Shown piece by piece: positions 44,243-53,800 of a DNA stretch of 64,000 nucleotides. Below the pieces are notes generated by a model. The model was not told the DNA's origin. It ran no database searches and saw only the letters and a list, made by a program, of their open reading frames with translations. The position numbers and the translations under genes were made by a program. Position 1 is the first letter of the stretch; every line of letters begins with the position of its first letter. Origin of the DNA: Brumimicrobium sp033722555 (lineage in GTDB: Bacteria; Bacteroidota; Bacteroidia; Flavobacteriales_D; Crocinitomicaceae); assembly GCA_033722555.1 (NCBI GenBank), contig JAWVYS010000002.1, positions 1-64,000 of the forward strand, read 5' to 3'.

Positions 44243-44272
44243 CAAAAGTATTCAATTCATTTAAATTCAAAA
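44243..44272 (-). promoter_or_regulatory. purK promoter placed directly against the start codon
   Basis: On the minus strand TTTTG (44272-44268), 17 bases, TACTTTTG (44250-44243) fits the Bacteroidota consensus. The -7 box ends four bases before the purK ATG (44238). Confidence 0.55.
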
Positions 44273-44298
44273 TAGTCAGGGACAAGAATATAAAATAT

Positions 44299-44306
44299 TA
44301 TCTTTG
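44299..44306 (+). promoter_or_regulatory. Candidate -7 box of hpt
   Basis: TATCTTTG matches TAnnTTTG and lies 25 bases before the GTG start of hpt, back to back with the purK promoter. No well spaced TTG is visible upstream, so this is a partial match. Confidence 0.4.
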
Positions 44307-44331
44307 CACCTTTATCTAAGAAACTTTCGGT

Positions 44332-44859
44332 GTGCAAATAAAGGATAAGGACTTCGAACTTTATATTAAAGAATTGGATATTCAAAAAGCCGTTTCACGG
44401 CTTGCTGAGCGAATAAACTCCGATTACGAGGGCAAGAACCTTATTTTTATTGGTGTTCTGAACGGTTCTTTTATGTTTGCTTCAGACCTGCTCAAGCAGA
44501 TTCATTTACCTTGTGAGATTTCGTTTATAAAAGTTTCTTCTTACAAGGGGGTTTCTTCCATCGGAAAAGTTCATGAACTTATCGGTCTCAATAATGATCT
44601 AAAAGGAAAACACGTCGTAATTCTAGAGGACATTGTGGATACAGGTCTTACCCTGGACAAAATTTATTCGATGATAGAACACGACGAACCGGATTCACTG
44701 GAGGTAAGTTGTCTTCTCTTTAAACCTGATGCCTTTGAAGGTAAAAGAGCCCCAAAATATTTTGGCCTCGAAATCCCCAATGAATTTGTAGTGGGTTACG
44801 GCCTTGACTATCTCGAAGAGGGTAGAAATTCAAAGGAAATTTATAAATTAAAAGAATAG
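44332..44859 (+). CDS. hpt: Hypoxanthine phosphoribosyltransferase
   Basis: A 175-residue purine-salvage enzyme. It uses GTG at 44332 (GTG CAA ATA AAG); there is no earlier start. The family landmarks are LIFIGVLNGSFMFASDL, FIKVSSYKG and the PRPP loop VVILEDIVDTGLTLDKI, with the C-terminal PNEFVVGYGLDYLEEGRN. It heads a plus-strand operon hpt-adk-obgE-PAP2; adk begins 15 bases after its stop. The pairing with divergent purK places purine salvage and synthesis side by side. Confidence 0.95.
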   Translation: MQIKDKDFELYIKELDIQKAVSRLAERINSDYEGKNLIFIGVLNGSFMFASDLLKQIHLPCEISFIKVSSYKGVSSIGKVHELIGLNNDLKGKHVVILEDIVDTGLTLDKIYSMIEHDEPDSLEVSCLLFKPDAFEGKRAPKYFGLEIPNEFVVGYGLDYLEEGRNSKEIYKLKE

Positions 44860-44874
44860 ATTAAATAGTTCGTA

Positions 44875-45450
44875 ATGTTAAACTTAGTACTTTTTGGACC
44901 TCCCGGAGCCGGGAAAGGAACACAATCAAAAAAATTGATAGAAAAATATGGGCTTGTACACTTATCCACAGGCGATATTTTCAGAGCAAACATTAAAGGC
45001 GGAACCAAGCTGGGAGTCCTTGCTAAAAGCTATATTGATAAAGGCCAACTGGTACCTGACGAAGTTACGATAGACATGCTGAACTCGGTGGTGGAAGAGC
45101 ATCCTGAAGCTTCCGGATTTATTTTTGATGGATTCCCAAGAACTCAGACTCAAGCGAAGGCTCTTGATAACCTTATGGACTCCAAAGGAACTTCAATCAC
45201 AGCAATGATAGCGCTCGACGTACCGGAGGAAGAACTTAAAGAAAGGCTCAGAAAGAGAGCTGAAGAATCCGGTCGTTCAGACGACGCAGATCCAAAAATA
45301 ATCGCCAACAGAATTGACGTTTATAAAAAAGAAACAGCTCCGGTTAAAAATTATTACGAATCTCAGGAAAAATTCTATTCCATCAACGGCGAGGGTGACA
45401 TTGATGAGATTACGAACAGACTGTTTGACACCGTAGAAGCTATCCAATAG
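44875..45450 (+). CDS. adk: Adenylate kinase
   Basis: A 191-residue kinase interconverting ATP plus AMP and two ADP. The P-loop is GPPGAGKGTQ (residues ~8-17), the AMP-binding segment is HLSTGDIFRANI, the AMP-lid arginine context is FDGFPRTQTQAKAL, and the lid region RLRKRAEESGRSDDADP is the short form lacking the zinc-finger cysteines, as expected for this phylum. It lies 11 bases before obgE. Confidence 0.96.
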   Translation: MLNLVLFGPPGAGKGTQSKKLIEKYGLVHLSTGDIFRANIKGGTKLGVLAKSYIDKGQLVPDEVTIDMLNSVVEEHPEASGFIFDGFPRTQTQAKALDNLMDSKGTSITAMIALDVPEEELKERLRKRAEESGRSDDADPKIIANRIDVYKKETAPVKNYYESQEKFYSINGEGDIDEITNRLFDTVEAIQ

Positions 45451-45461
45451 TAAATAAATTA

Positions 45462-46451
45462 ATGGCCTCAGACAATTTCGTTGACTATGTAAAGATCCAT
45501 ACCAAATCCGGTAACGGTGGCAGGGGATCGCGGCATATGCGGCGCGAAAAATACATTCCTAAGGGTGGTCCCGACGGAGGTGACGGTGGTCGCGGCGGCC
45601 ATGTAATTATTCGCGGAAATAAAAACATGTGGACCCTGCTCCACCTGAAATTTCAGAAACATACAAAAGGTGGTCACGGCGAACCGGGAAGAGGCAACCA
45701 AAAAACTGGAGCTGAAGGAGAAGATGCATACATAGAAGTTCCTTTAGGAACTATTGTAAGAGACAGTGAAACCAATGAAATTCTTTTTGAAATAAGTGAC
45801 GACGGTCAGGAAGAAATTCTTCGTTATGGGGGCCGGGGAGGAAAAGGAAATACACATTTCAAGAGTTCAACCAATCAGGCACCTGATTACGCTCAGCCGG
45901 GAGAAGAAGGATCTGAAGGCTGGACTATTTTAGAACTAAAAGTTCTGGCAGACGTTGGGTTGGTAGGCTTTCCGAATGCAGGTAAAAGCACCCTGCTCTC
46001 TTCCGTTTCAGCAGCGAAACCAGAAATAGCAAATTATCCATTTACCACACTCCGACCAAATCTTGGAATCGTAAGCTACAGAAATAATCAGTCATTTATC
46101 ATGGCGGATATTCCGGGGATCATTGAAGGTGCTCACGAAGGAAAAGGACTCGGCCTTCGTTTTCTCAGACACATTGAAAGAAACTCATTGCTTCTTTTTC
46201 TTGTTCCCGCGGACAGTGAGGATATTTCAAAGGAATACGACGTGCTCCTAAATGAATTGAAGGAATATAATCCGGAACTTCTTGACAAGGAAAGGATCTT
46301 GGCTATCACAAAGTCTGATATGTTGGATCAGGAATTGATGGATGAAATAAAAAAGGGCCTTCCTTCCTTACCTACGGTATTCATTTCATCTGTAAGTCAG
46401 TATAATCTTACTGAATTAAAGGATCTGCTTTGGAAACACTTACATAAATGA
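45462..46451 (+). CDS. obgE: GTPase ObgE/CgtA
   Basis: A 329-residue ribosome-associated GTPase involved in 50S assembly and growth control. The glycine-rich Obg fold fills residues 1-155 (GNGGRGSRHMRREKYIPKGG, GGDGGRGGHVIIRG). The G domain has GFPNAGKSTLLS, the switch I region, DIPGIIEGAHEGKGLG, and NKxD replaced by TKSD. There is no C-terminal OCT extension. Its last codon overlaps the next gene as ATGA. Confidence 0.96.
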   Translation: MASDNFVDYVKIHTKSGNGGRGSRHMRREKYIPKGGPDGGDGGRGGHVIIRGNKNMWTLLHLKFQKHTKGGHGEPGRGNQKTGAEGEDAYIEVPLGTIVRDSETNEILFEISDDGQEEILRYGGRGGKGNTHFKSSTNQAPDYAQPGEEGSEGWTILELKVLADVGLVGFPNAGKSTLLSSVSAAKPEIANYPFTTLRPNLGIVSYRNNQSFIMADIPGIIEGAHEGKGLGLRFLRHIERNSLLLFLVPADSEDISKEYDVLLNELKEYNPELLDKERILAITKSDMLDQELMDEIKKGLPSLPTVFISSVSQYNLTELKDLLWKHLHK

Positions 46452-47047
46452 TCGAAAAAATAGAACAGTTAGATCACGAGCTGCTATTGTTCATAAATCA
46501 AATGAATTCTCCTGTTTGGGATGAAATAATGTGGATTATCAGTAATAAATTCATTTGGTTTCCGATCTACCTGTTCCTGTTTGTGTTAGTCTTTCGCAAA
46601 ACCTCTGTTAAGGAGGGCGTTTGGTTTGTTGTTTTCTTTCTACTGACCGTCGGTCTTTCGGATTTTATAGCAACGCACGGTTTCAAAGAAACCTTCGAAA
46701 GATTCAGACCCTCGCATCACTTTGTGCTGGGAGAAATGCTGCATTTTTATGAATTTAAACCAGGAGAGTTCTATAAGGGTGGTCAATACGGTTTTGTTTC
46801 TGGCCACGCTACCAATTCCATTGCAATAGCTCTTTTATTCGGTTTTCGGTTAAGAAATTATTTCAAATATCTATTCCCGATTCTGATTTTCTGGGCACTT
46901 CTTGTCTCCTACAGTCGGATGTATCTTGGGGTCCATTATCCGACAGATATCTTAGGAGGTCTCATCCTGGGATCCATCATTTCCTCTGCAATGTATTACA
47001 TGTATTGGCGGTTAATCCTAAAACCTAAGATCAAGCAACAGGAATAA
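46448..47047 (+). CDS. PAP2-family membrane phosphatase
   Basis: A 199-residue integral membrane protein with about five hydrophobic helices and the three PAP2 phosphatase motifs: KETFERFRPSHH (residues ~78-89), GFVSGHATNSIA (SGH near residue 117) and YSRMYLGVHYPTDILGG. It probably dephosphorylates undecaprenyl pyrophosphate, phosphatidic acid or a related lipid on the periplasmic face. It is translationally coupled to obgE and overlaps the 3' end of the acyltransferase gene on the other strand by 17 bases. Confidence 0.88.
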   Translation: MIEKIEQLDHELLLFINQMNSPVWDEIMWIISNKFIWFPIYLFLFVLVFRKTSVKEGVWFVVFFLLTVGLSDFIATHGFKETFERFRPSHHFVLGEMLHFYEFKPGEFYKGGQYGFVSGHATNSIAIALLFGFRLRNYFKYLFPILIFWALLVSYSRMYLGVHYPTDILGGLILGSIISSAMYYMYWRLILKPKIKQQE

Positions 47048-48353
47048 CCTTTTTGATTTCGTTGTACAGAAAATCTCTTTTTTCAATAATCTTTGAGATG
47101 TCTCGCTTAGCGGTAAGTTTGAGTATTTTGTAGTCTTTGCGATGCCTGAAATAATTATAAGTGATTATTCCTGAAAGAGGGGGAACAATAAAATAATAAG
47201 CCATCCAAAACAACCAAGAAGGAAAAATGAGATAATATCCCAGGAATATAAAAAGTATGTTATAAAAACCGAATGCAAGTGTTCCCAACATCATTTTGAC
47301 GCTTCCCCAGAAAACTTTACGACGGAAAGATTTTTCTACAAACCTTTTGATCAATATATACGGTAAGAAATTATGAAGAAGTCCAAAAGGAATTATAGGC
47401 AATAACAATACTGAGAAAATCTCTCTGCTTTTACCGGGAAGCTTTCTGCTAGATATTTTATAAACATGCTCTTCCTCAATTTTCAGTTTCTTTAACAAGG
47501 AAAAATAATCCTTCAGTCCTGTTTTTAGTTCTTCGAGTGTGCTTTCCACTTTTACACCTTCATTATTCAACCAATCCGCCAGTCTTTTAGAATACTTCCA
47601 CCGTTCAATGAGTGGTATGGTTTTATCCGTGTTAGAAGGATTCATTCCCTTGCGTGTTAAGCGCATCACATTTTCATGGAGCTCTGCCCATTCTTTTTTT
47701 CTGATGTCAGTTATCTGTGCCTGCATTTCCCTTTCCAAATGCTGGGTAAGATCATAGATCGTTTTATTCGGATCTTTTTCATACTGGGCTTTATAATCAT
47801 TGAGGCAAATAGGGTCGCTGTTCGATATTACAACATCACTTCCGATTTTATTAGGATCAGAATAGTTGACCCCCACAGCCTGCAAATAAATATTCTTTCG
47901 CCAGTTAATGTTTTCAAGAGCGCCAAAGCCGATACGGACCGCTCCTTTTTTAATGGGTTTTAATCTTCTGATAAACACATCATCCGTAAAACCCTCAGAA
48001 AAAATGAGCAGACTCCTACCATTCTTCAAAACTCTGTAACATTTTTCAAAAACCTTCTGATTCTTCGATTTGGTATCTCCCCCATCGTGTTCCCGGTAAA
48101 TAGGAAACATATGGGAGGCCCATAAGATAGGCTTTAATAGAGGAGTAAAAACATCTGACCGCGTCATAAAAAAAACAATAGGAGGCTGACTGGATGCTAC
48201 TACGAGCGGATCCATGAATGATGCGGCATGATTAGAAGCGAAAATAGTTCGTGCGAAACGTTTTTTCGGTTTGTTTACGTTAACAAACCGGGGATAGTAT
48301 ATCCACAAGGTATATTTGAGAATGAATTTGAGTAAAAAATAAAATGGCCTCAT
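47031..48353 (-). CDS. PlsC-type lysophospholipid acyltransferase family protein
   Basis: A 440-residue membrane acyltransferase. The N-terminal half carries the catalytic NHAASFMDP (NHX4D variant, residues ~39-48) and the glycerophosphate-contact FSEGFTDD near residue 120, following FPIYREHDGGD. The C-terminal ~200 residues contain at least two or three hydrophobic helices (FGFYNILFIFLGYYLIFPSW, WMAYYFIVPPLSGI) not found in basic PlsC. The acyl acceptor may be a lysophospholipid or an aminolipid such as the Bacteroidota glycine/ornithine lipids. A TAGTTTTG box at 48378-48385 could be its -7 element. Confidence 0.85.
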   Translation of the reverse strand: MRPFYFLLKFILKYTLWIYYPRFVNVNKPKKRFARTIFASNHAASFMDPLVVASSQPPIVFFMTRSDVFTPLLKPILWASHMFPIYREHDGGDTKSKNQKVFEKCYRVLKNGRSLLIFSEGFTDDVFIRRLKPIKKGAVRIGFGALENINWRKNIYLQAVGVNYSDPNKIGSDVVISNSDPICLNDYKAQYEKDPNKTIYDLTQHLEREMQAQITDIRKKEWAELHENVMRLTRKGMNPSNTDKTIPLIERWKYSKRLADWLNNEGVKVESTLEELKTGLKDYFSLLKKLKIEEEHVYKISSRKLPGKSREIFSVLLLPIIPFGLLHNFLPYILIKRFVEKSFRRKVFWGSVKMMLGTLAFGFYNILFIFLGYYLIFPSWLFWMAYYFIVPPLSGIITYNYFRHRKDYKILKLTAKRDISKIIEKRDFLYNEIKKVIPVA

Positions 48354-48416
48354 TTCAGCGGGATAAAAAAATTAGGGCAAAACTAATATTTTTGAGCGTA
48401 AGATGGTTACGCTTAT

Positions 48417-49697
48417 TTAAACACCGTCAAAGCAAAGGATCACCGAATTTCTTTTTTTACCGAAAACAACCTTTATCTCGCCTTCTAGTTGCTCTACCAA
48501 CGCAGCGATAAGAATACTGTATATATTCGAATCCGAATCGAAATTTACATCTTCGAATAAATTCTGATCTATCTCGTCAGAAATAATTAATTCGTACTTA
48601 TGTTCTTTGTTACAACCTCCAAGAACGAGCGAAAAATGCAGTTCTTTTGTGTCGACCGCATTTTTAACGCGTCTCAACCATAAGTTTATTATCTCTGTAA
48701 TAAAAAGTCCCAAAGGCACTAAAGTATTCAGTTCGATATGTTTGAAATTAACTTTCTGATCAAAGGAAATGTAAATATCTCCATTTACCTTAAGACTTTT
48801 CAGGTGATTCATTAGATCACGGATGTAGGAGTCAACATCGACCAAATTCATTTCAAAGGACTTGTAAACGTTCTGATGTATAAGTGCCATCGCCTGTACC
48901 CGGTCGTGTATTTCACTGAGGTTTTTCGTATTCTGCGTGTCTTCAGTCAAGTATAGTTTTAAAATACTTGATATAATTTGAAGGTTATTATTTACTCTAT
49001 GATGCACCTCCTGAAGTAAAATAGCGCGTTTATCGTGCTGATGTTTAAGTTCGCTATACTGGAATGAAAGCGTATCAATCGCAAGGTCCAGGTCTATACT
49101 TTTCTTCTCAAGAATCTGCTCAAGCCTCAATTTAATCTGCTCTAATTCGTCCTTTTCTTTTAGCTTTATCAGCACTCCCACAGTTATTGAAGCAATGATC
49201 TCGAAGATCTTTATGTAAAATTCATTATAAAAGCCAACCTCAGAGTGTTCACTGCTGATTACGGCATAAACCTCATCATTTATCTTAATTGGCACTTCAA
49301 TCTCAGACCCGGCATCCATAATATCCCTAACATAATTCGGATCATCCTTTACATTCTTTACAAGAATGGATCTTTTCTCCTCTGCCGCCATTCCGGCAAA
49401 GCCTTCACCGAAATTAAGGCTTAAACGATTTTGAATTTCAGAATCAGCGGATTGTTTATAGCCGTATGCTGCAACCTGGACAAGGACGCGTTTTTTTTGA
49501 TCTACCTTGTAAATCACACAGTCAACAAGGTTTAGTTTTGGGGTTATTTCATTTACTATGGTATTAAAGACATCCATTTCCGTGGTAGAAGAGAGTACCT
49601 TCTTACTGAAGAAATAAATAATATCCAGAAACGAAGAAAGTTCTTCTTGTGTACTAGGCTCTTTTAGGTTTAGATTATATTTATTATGTCTCTTCAT
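48417..49697 (-). CDS. GAF-domain HisKA_2-type sensor kinase with degenerate ATPase region
   Basis: About 426 residues from ATG 49697; a TTG at 49718 would add seven. In TTG-start numbering, residues ~30-190 are a GAF domain (LNFGEGFAGMAAEEKRSILV, YAVISSEHSEVGFYNEF). A coiled helix follows to ~235. The phosphoacceptor block EVHHRVNNNLQIISSILKLY (His239/His240) is intact. Downstream, the N-box expected as NELxxNxxKH reads TEIINLWLRRVKN, and the DxGxG ATP-lid motif is replaced by SDEIDQ, with no glycine-rich second box. It therefore retains the phosphoacceptor but not a recognisable nucleotide site. No response regulator is adjacent. Confidence 0.82.
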   Translation of the reverse strand: MKRHNKYNLNLKEPSTQEELSSFLDIIYFFSKKVLSSTTEMDVFNTIVNEITPKLNLVDCVIYKVDQKKRVLVQVAAYGYKQSADSEIQNRLSLNFGEGFAGMAAEEKRSILVKNVKDDPNYVRDIMDAGSEIEVPIKINDEVYAVISSEHSEVGFYNEFYIKIFEIIASITVGVLIKLKEKDELEQIKLRLEQILEKKSIDLDLAIDTLSFQYSELKHQHDKRAILLQEVHHRVNNNLQIISSILKLYLTEDTQNTKNLSEIHDRVQAMALIHQNVYKSFEMNLVDVDSYIRDLMNHLKSLKVNGDIYISFDQKVNFKHIELNTLVPLGLFITEIINLWLRRVKNAVDTKELHFSLVLGGCNKEHKYELIISDEIDQNLFEDVNFDSDSNIYSILIAALVEQLEGEIKVVFGKKRNSVILCFDGV

Positions 49698-49781
49698 TCG
49701 AGCTTGCTGATACTCCAAGGTAAGAAATACCGGACCAAAAAAAGCCTAGTTTGGAATAAAAGGCAACAAAAATTCGACGAA

Positions 49782-50792
49782 TCATTCTTTTTTATCGTCT
49801 TTTAATTCCTTTTCTACGTTACGGTTATTTCCTATTATAAAGCCTATTTGAAGTTCATGAACATAATTGGATGCATTCTGAACCGACCCGGCTGCAACAT
49901 CATAAGCGTATCCAAATCTAAAATTACCTCCAAAATTGAGTCCAACACCAAAATTTATAGCATCATTGAGTCGGTAAGCCAGGTTAAACCAGTAACGATC
50001 CTGATAAATGATTCTCGAACCTAAATTCAAAGAGAAGGGTGTATTTCGAATAGTCTGGAACATGAAATGGGGCTCAAGCGTAAAATCTGTCATCAAATCA
50101 AACTTATACATACCGTACATGAACCAGTGTCTTCCATAACTAGATTCTGTTACTATTTGGTCAATTACCAGATCATTCTGCAGGAGTTGCGTGCTTGCAA
50201 TTCCAAAACTAAAGTTCTCACCGTATAAGGAAAGACCGGCATTTACGTCGAAAAAATTCTGGTTGGAGTTCCGCGAGAGAAACTCATCATACTGTGTATC
50301 GTCCTGTTCAAGCAGAATAACTTTGGAACTGTTTAAACCCAGGTTCGACCAGCCTGCTCCAACACCTAGGCTCAGCATAGTTTTTTTCGTAAACCGAAGG
50401 TGATACGCATAACTACCCATCACCGAATTCTTCGAAAACGGACCTATTTGATCGAAAAGCATCTTACCTCCAACCACGTGTTTATTAACGCCTGTGCTAT
50501 TCTTTGGGGACCCATAAAAAGACTCCCTGTCTACATTAAATTCATCCAGTGCATTTTTTTTGGATTTAAAATTAATCCGCGAATGACCAGTTGCATAAAA
50601 AGTCTGAGGTGTACCCTCAATTCCCAACCACTGTCTTCGAAAACCTAGATCAAACTGGGCCGTATTTGTAATACCTCCTGCTGCAGGGTTAAATAAATAA
50701 GGGTTATTGTAATATTGCGAAAACTGCGCTTCCTGCTGTCCTGAAGCATTCAGAAAACTTAATACGCTTATTAATGCTACTAAATATCTCAT
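49782..50792 (-). CDS. Type IX secretion PorP/SprF family outer-membrane protein
   Basis: A 336-residue outer-membrane protein with a signal peptide (MRYLVALISVLSFLNASGQ) and the PorP/SprF entry pattern QEAQFSQYYNNPYLFNPAAG. Strand-rich repeats follow (DLGFRRQWLGIEGTPQTF, MLSLGVGAGWSNLGLN). The family includes SprF, which accompanies SprB-like cargo in gliding bacteria. The gene starts 12 bases after the giant HYR-repeat cargo gene; together they form a cargo plus partner pair. Confidence 0.9.
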   Translation of the reverse strand: MRYLVALISVLSFLNASGQQEAQFSQYYNNPYLFNPAAGGITNTAQFDLGFRRQWLGIEGTPQTFYATGHSRINFKSKKNALDEFNVDRESFYGSPKNSTGVNKHVVGGKMLFDQIGPFSKNSVMGSYAYHLRFTKKTMLSLGVGAGWSNLGLNSSKVILLEQDDTQYDEFLSRNSNQNFFDVNAGLSLYGENFSFGIASTQLLQNDLVIDQIVTESSYGRHWFMYGMYKFDLMTDFTLEPHFMFQTIRNTPFSLNLGSRIIYQDRYWFNLAYRLNDAINFGVGLNFGGNFRFGYAYDVAAGSVQNASNYVHELQIGFIIGNNRNVEKELKDDKKE

Positions 50793-50803
50793 TTTCTATC
50801 TTA

Positions 50804-53800
50804 TTATCTAATTATACTTATAGGTCCTGTAATTTCATTCCCCTCACTGTCATTCAACACGATTCGGTAAAAATATGTGCCCATTGGGAGCGGCTCACCG
50901 GTATTGTTTAATTTACCATTCCAGGGTTCTTCATATCCTGTTGATTCAAAAACAAGACCTCCCCATCTGTTCACTATTTTTACCTCACATTCCGGATATA
51001 GAACATGTAAACTCTCGATTACGAACAGGTCATTTTTACCGTCATTATTGGGTGTAATCACGGTCGGAATTACCGGATCGTAATCTCCGCATAATTCCAC
51101 AGTAACGGAAAGCGTATCATGATTGGTTCCACAAAGCGGATGATTTTGAGCGTAAACGAAAATATTCTCTCCACCGTTCAGGTTCTCAGCGAGGGTTGTG
51201 CTCGACGTCTGGCTGAGAATATCTCCCGACCCTTCAATTATATACCAGATACTGCTTACACCTACAGGGTTTGGACTACCGACGAGGGTTAAACTGTTTT
51301 CAGTTGCGCACAATGATGTATCCGATGTCTGAATAACTGTATTCGGTTTGGTAAACACACTGAGTGTATCCGAGGATGAAGGGCAACTACCGTTGGAAAT
51401 TGTCCATATAAGATCATTCCATCCTCCTGTAAAATTATAAGCCAAGGTGTTCGGAGAGTTTTCATTAAGGAAGTTAATCCCTCCGGAAACACTTGTCCAG
51501 GTACCTATTCCTACATTCGGTTGGTTCCCTGTAATATTTAAAGATGTGTCTGCGCAAATGTAAAGCGTATCCTGGGTGTTTGCAGGAAGTGGTTGTTCGT
51601 ATACATTAACAGTTAAGGTATCCGTTGCATTTCCGCAGTTAACGGAGCTGACCGTCCAGACAAATGTATTCGCACCGAAGGTAAGGTTGTTTACACCAGT
51701 CATATTGGAAAATTGATTATTCAAATTCCCTCCTCCGGCGATTACTGTCCACTCTCCCGTACCCGGGCTCACCGGATCTGCTTCAAGAACCATACTTGTG
51801 GTATCACAGAGAGAAGTTGTGGTTGTAATAATGTTTGCCGGATCCGGTGATTCTAGTATCTCAATGGTGAAAGAGCATGAAGCCGTGTTACCTGAAAGAT
51901 CCGTTACTTCAAAAGTCTGAAGGGTAGTACCAACAGGAAATTGATCTCCCGAAGTTAATCCGCTACCGTCAGTTTGAGAAACAGAGAATCCCACACAGTT
52001 GTCAGCACCGGAAGGTACAGCATAATTCACCACAGGATCACATTGAGTAATGTTTGAAGGACAGGAAATTGTTGGATCAACGGTTTCAGCAACCGATAAA
52101 TTGAAGGTACAGGAAGAAGAATTTCCGAAAGCATCAGTAGCCGTAATTTCAACCAAATGTACGCCGGTACCAAGTGCTGTTCCAATGGCAGGATTCTGAG
52201 TAAGCGTAACTGCAGAACAGTTATCTGAGGCCGACACGAGAGCAGTAAAATCCGTGATCTGATAATCGCAGTTCGTACCATTGTTTAGGAATTGATCAGT
52301 GGGACAAGTGATTTGAGGAGGAGTAAGATCGTTCGGAATAACGTTTACATTACAACTTGTACTATTGCCGTTTTCGTCCGTCAGTGTCACCTGAATAACA
52401 TCGGATCCGCTTAAAGTAACTCCGGCAGCCGGAGACTGACTCACAGTCATATCAGCAAACGAAGAACAATTATCCGTTCCGTTTACAACGCCTGTTAAAT
52501 CTGGTGCGGGATATTCACAGTTCGCATTAACGTTCACGATTGTATCAGAAGGACAGAGTATAGACGGAGCCAACTGATCATCGATTATCACCTGAAAATC
52601 ACACGACCGCGAGTTACCGGAGAGGTCACTTACCGTTATCGTTACCGTCGTTGGTCCTGAAATAAAACTTCCCGTGGCCGGAGACTGAGTAATAACAAGA
52701 TCACCGGGTGCATCGCAGTTATCTGAAGAACTTAGTAATGAAGAATAGTCAGAAAGCTGTGCGTTGCAAGAAGCATCTGCTGTTTCCACCTGATCAGGCA
52801 CACATGCACTTATCACCGGAGAAATTGTATCCAACACTGTCAACTGAAACAGACAGGTTCCAGCATTCCCTGAGGGATCCTGTACAGTCATCTGAATATT
52901 CTGGACTCCATAGGATAGTGTCGTCCCTACAGCAACATCCTGGGTAATTGTAAAATCTCCCATGGAATAGCAATTATCAGTTCCTGCAGTCATACCGGTA
53001 TAATCAGGGACAACAAATTCACAACTGGAATTTACGTATTCAGTCATATTTGAAGGACAAAAAGCCTGTGGGGAGGTTGTATCCGTAAGGGTCACATCAA
53101 AAGTGCAGTTCGAGGTGTTTCCAGCCTCATCTTCAGCAGTAAGCGTCACCGTTTGAATTGTACCCACTCCTGATAACAAGGTTCCCGGAGCAGGAGACTG
53201 TGTTACGGTAATATTCGCGTTAGAACTGCAATTGTCAGAGCTGGTTGCAGCCGATGTAAAATCCGGTAAAGTGGCATTACATGCTGAGTTGGTGGGTAAA
53301 TTCTGATCTGCGGGACAAGCGATGCTCGGATCTTCTGTATCTATGACTGCAACCTGAAAATCGCATGATCTGGAATTACCGTCAGGATCAATGACTGTAA
53401 TTGTTACCGTGTTAGAACCCGAAATTAGCGTCAAAGGCAAAGGAGACTGTTGAAAAGTCATACTCGCTGCTGAACTTGTACAGTTATCATTCCATATTAC
53501 CTGATTGGTATAATCCGAGATAAGCGTATCACAGGTTCCGGCCGCTGTTTCCTGCGTTTGATTCGTGGGACAAGTAATATTCGGTGAAATCGTATCTATG
53601 AGTTCCACTGTAAAGGTACAAGTGCCCTCATTTCCTGCTTCGTCTCTCGCCAGAATCTCAACGATCTGATCAGCATTAATAACCGTTCCCGAAACAGGCG
53701 TTTGTTCAAAAATAAGATTCACAGACGCAGAACAGTTATCTGTTGCTGATGCCAAACTAGTATAGTCACTGATAGGAGCAGAACACGAAGCATCTGCAAT

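Noticed and set aside
48396..48413. 7-bp hairpin between the GAF kinase gene and the PlsC gene as a terminator
   Set aside because: No T-run follows on the minus strand, and neither gene end is placed properly for the plus strand.
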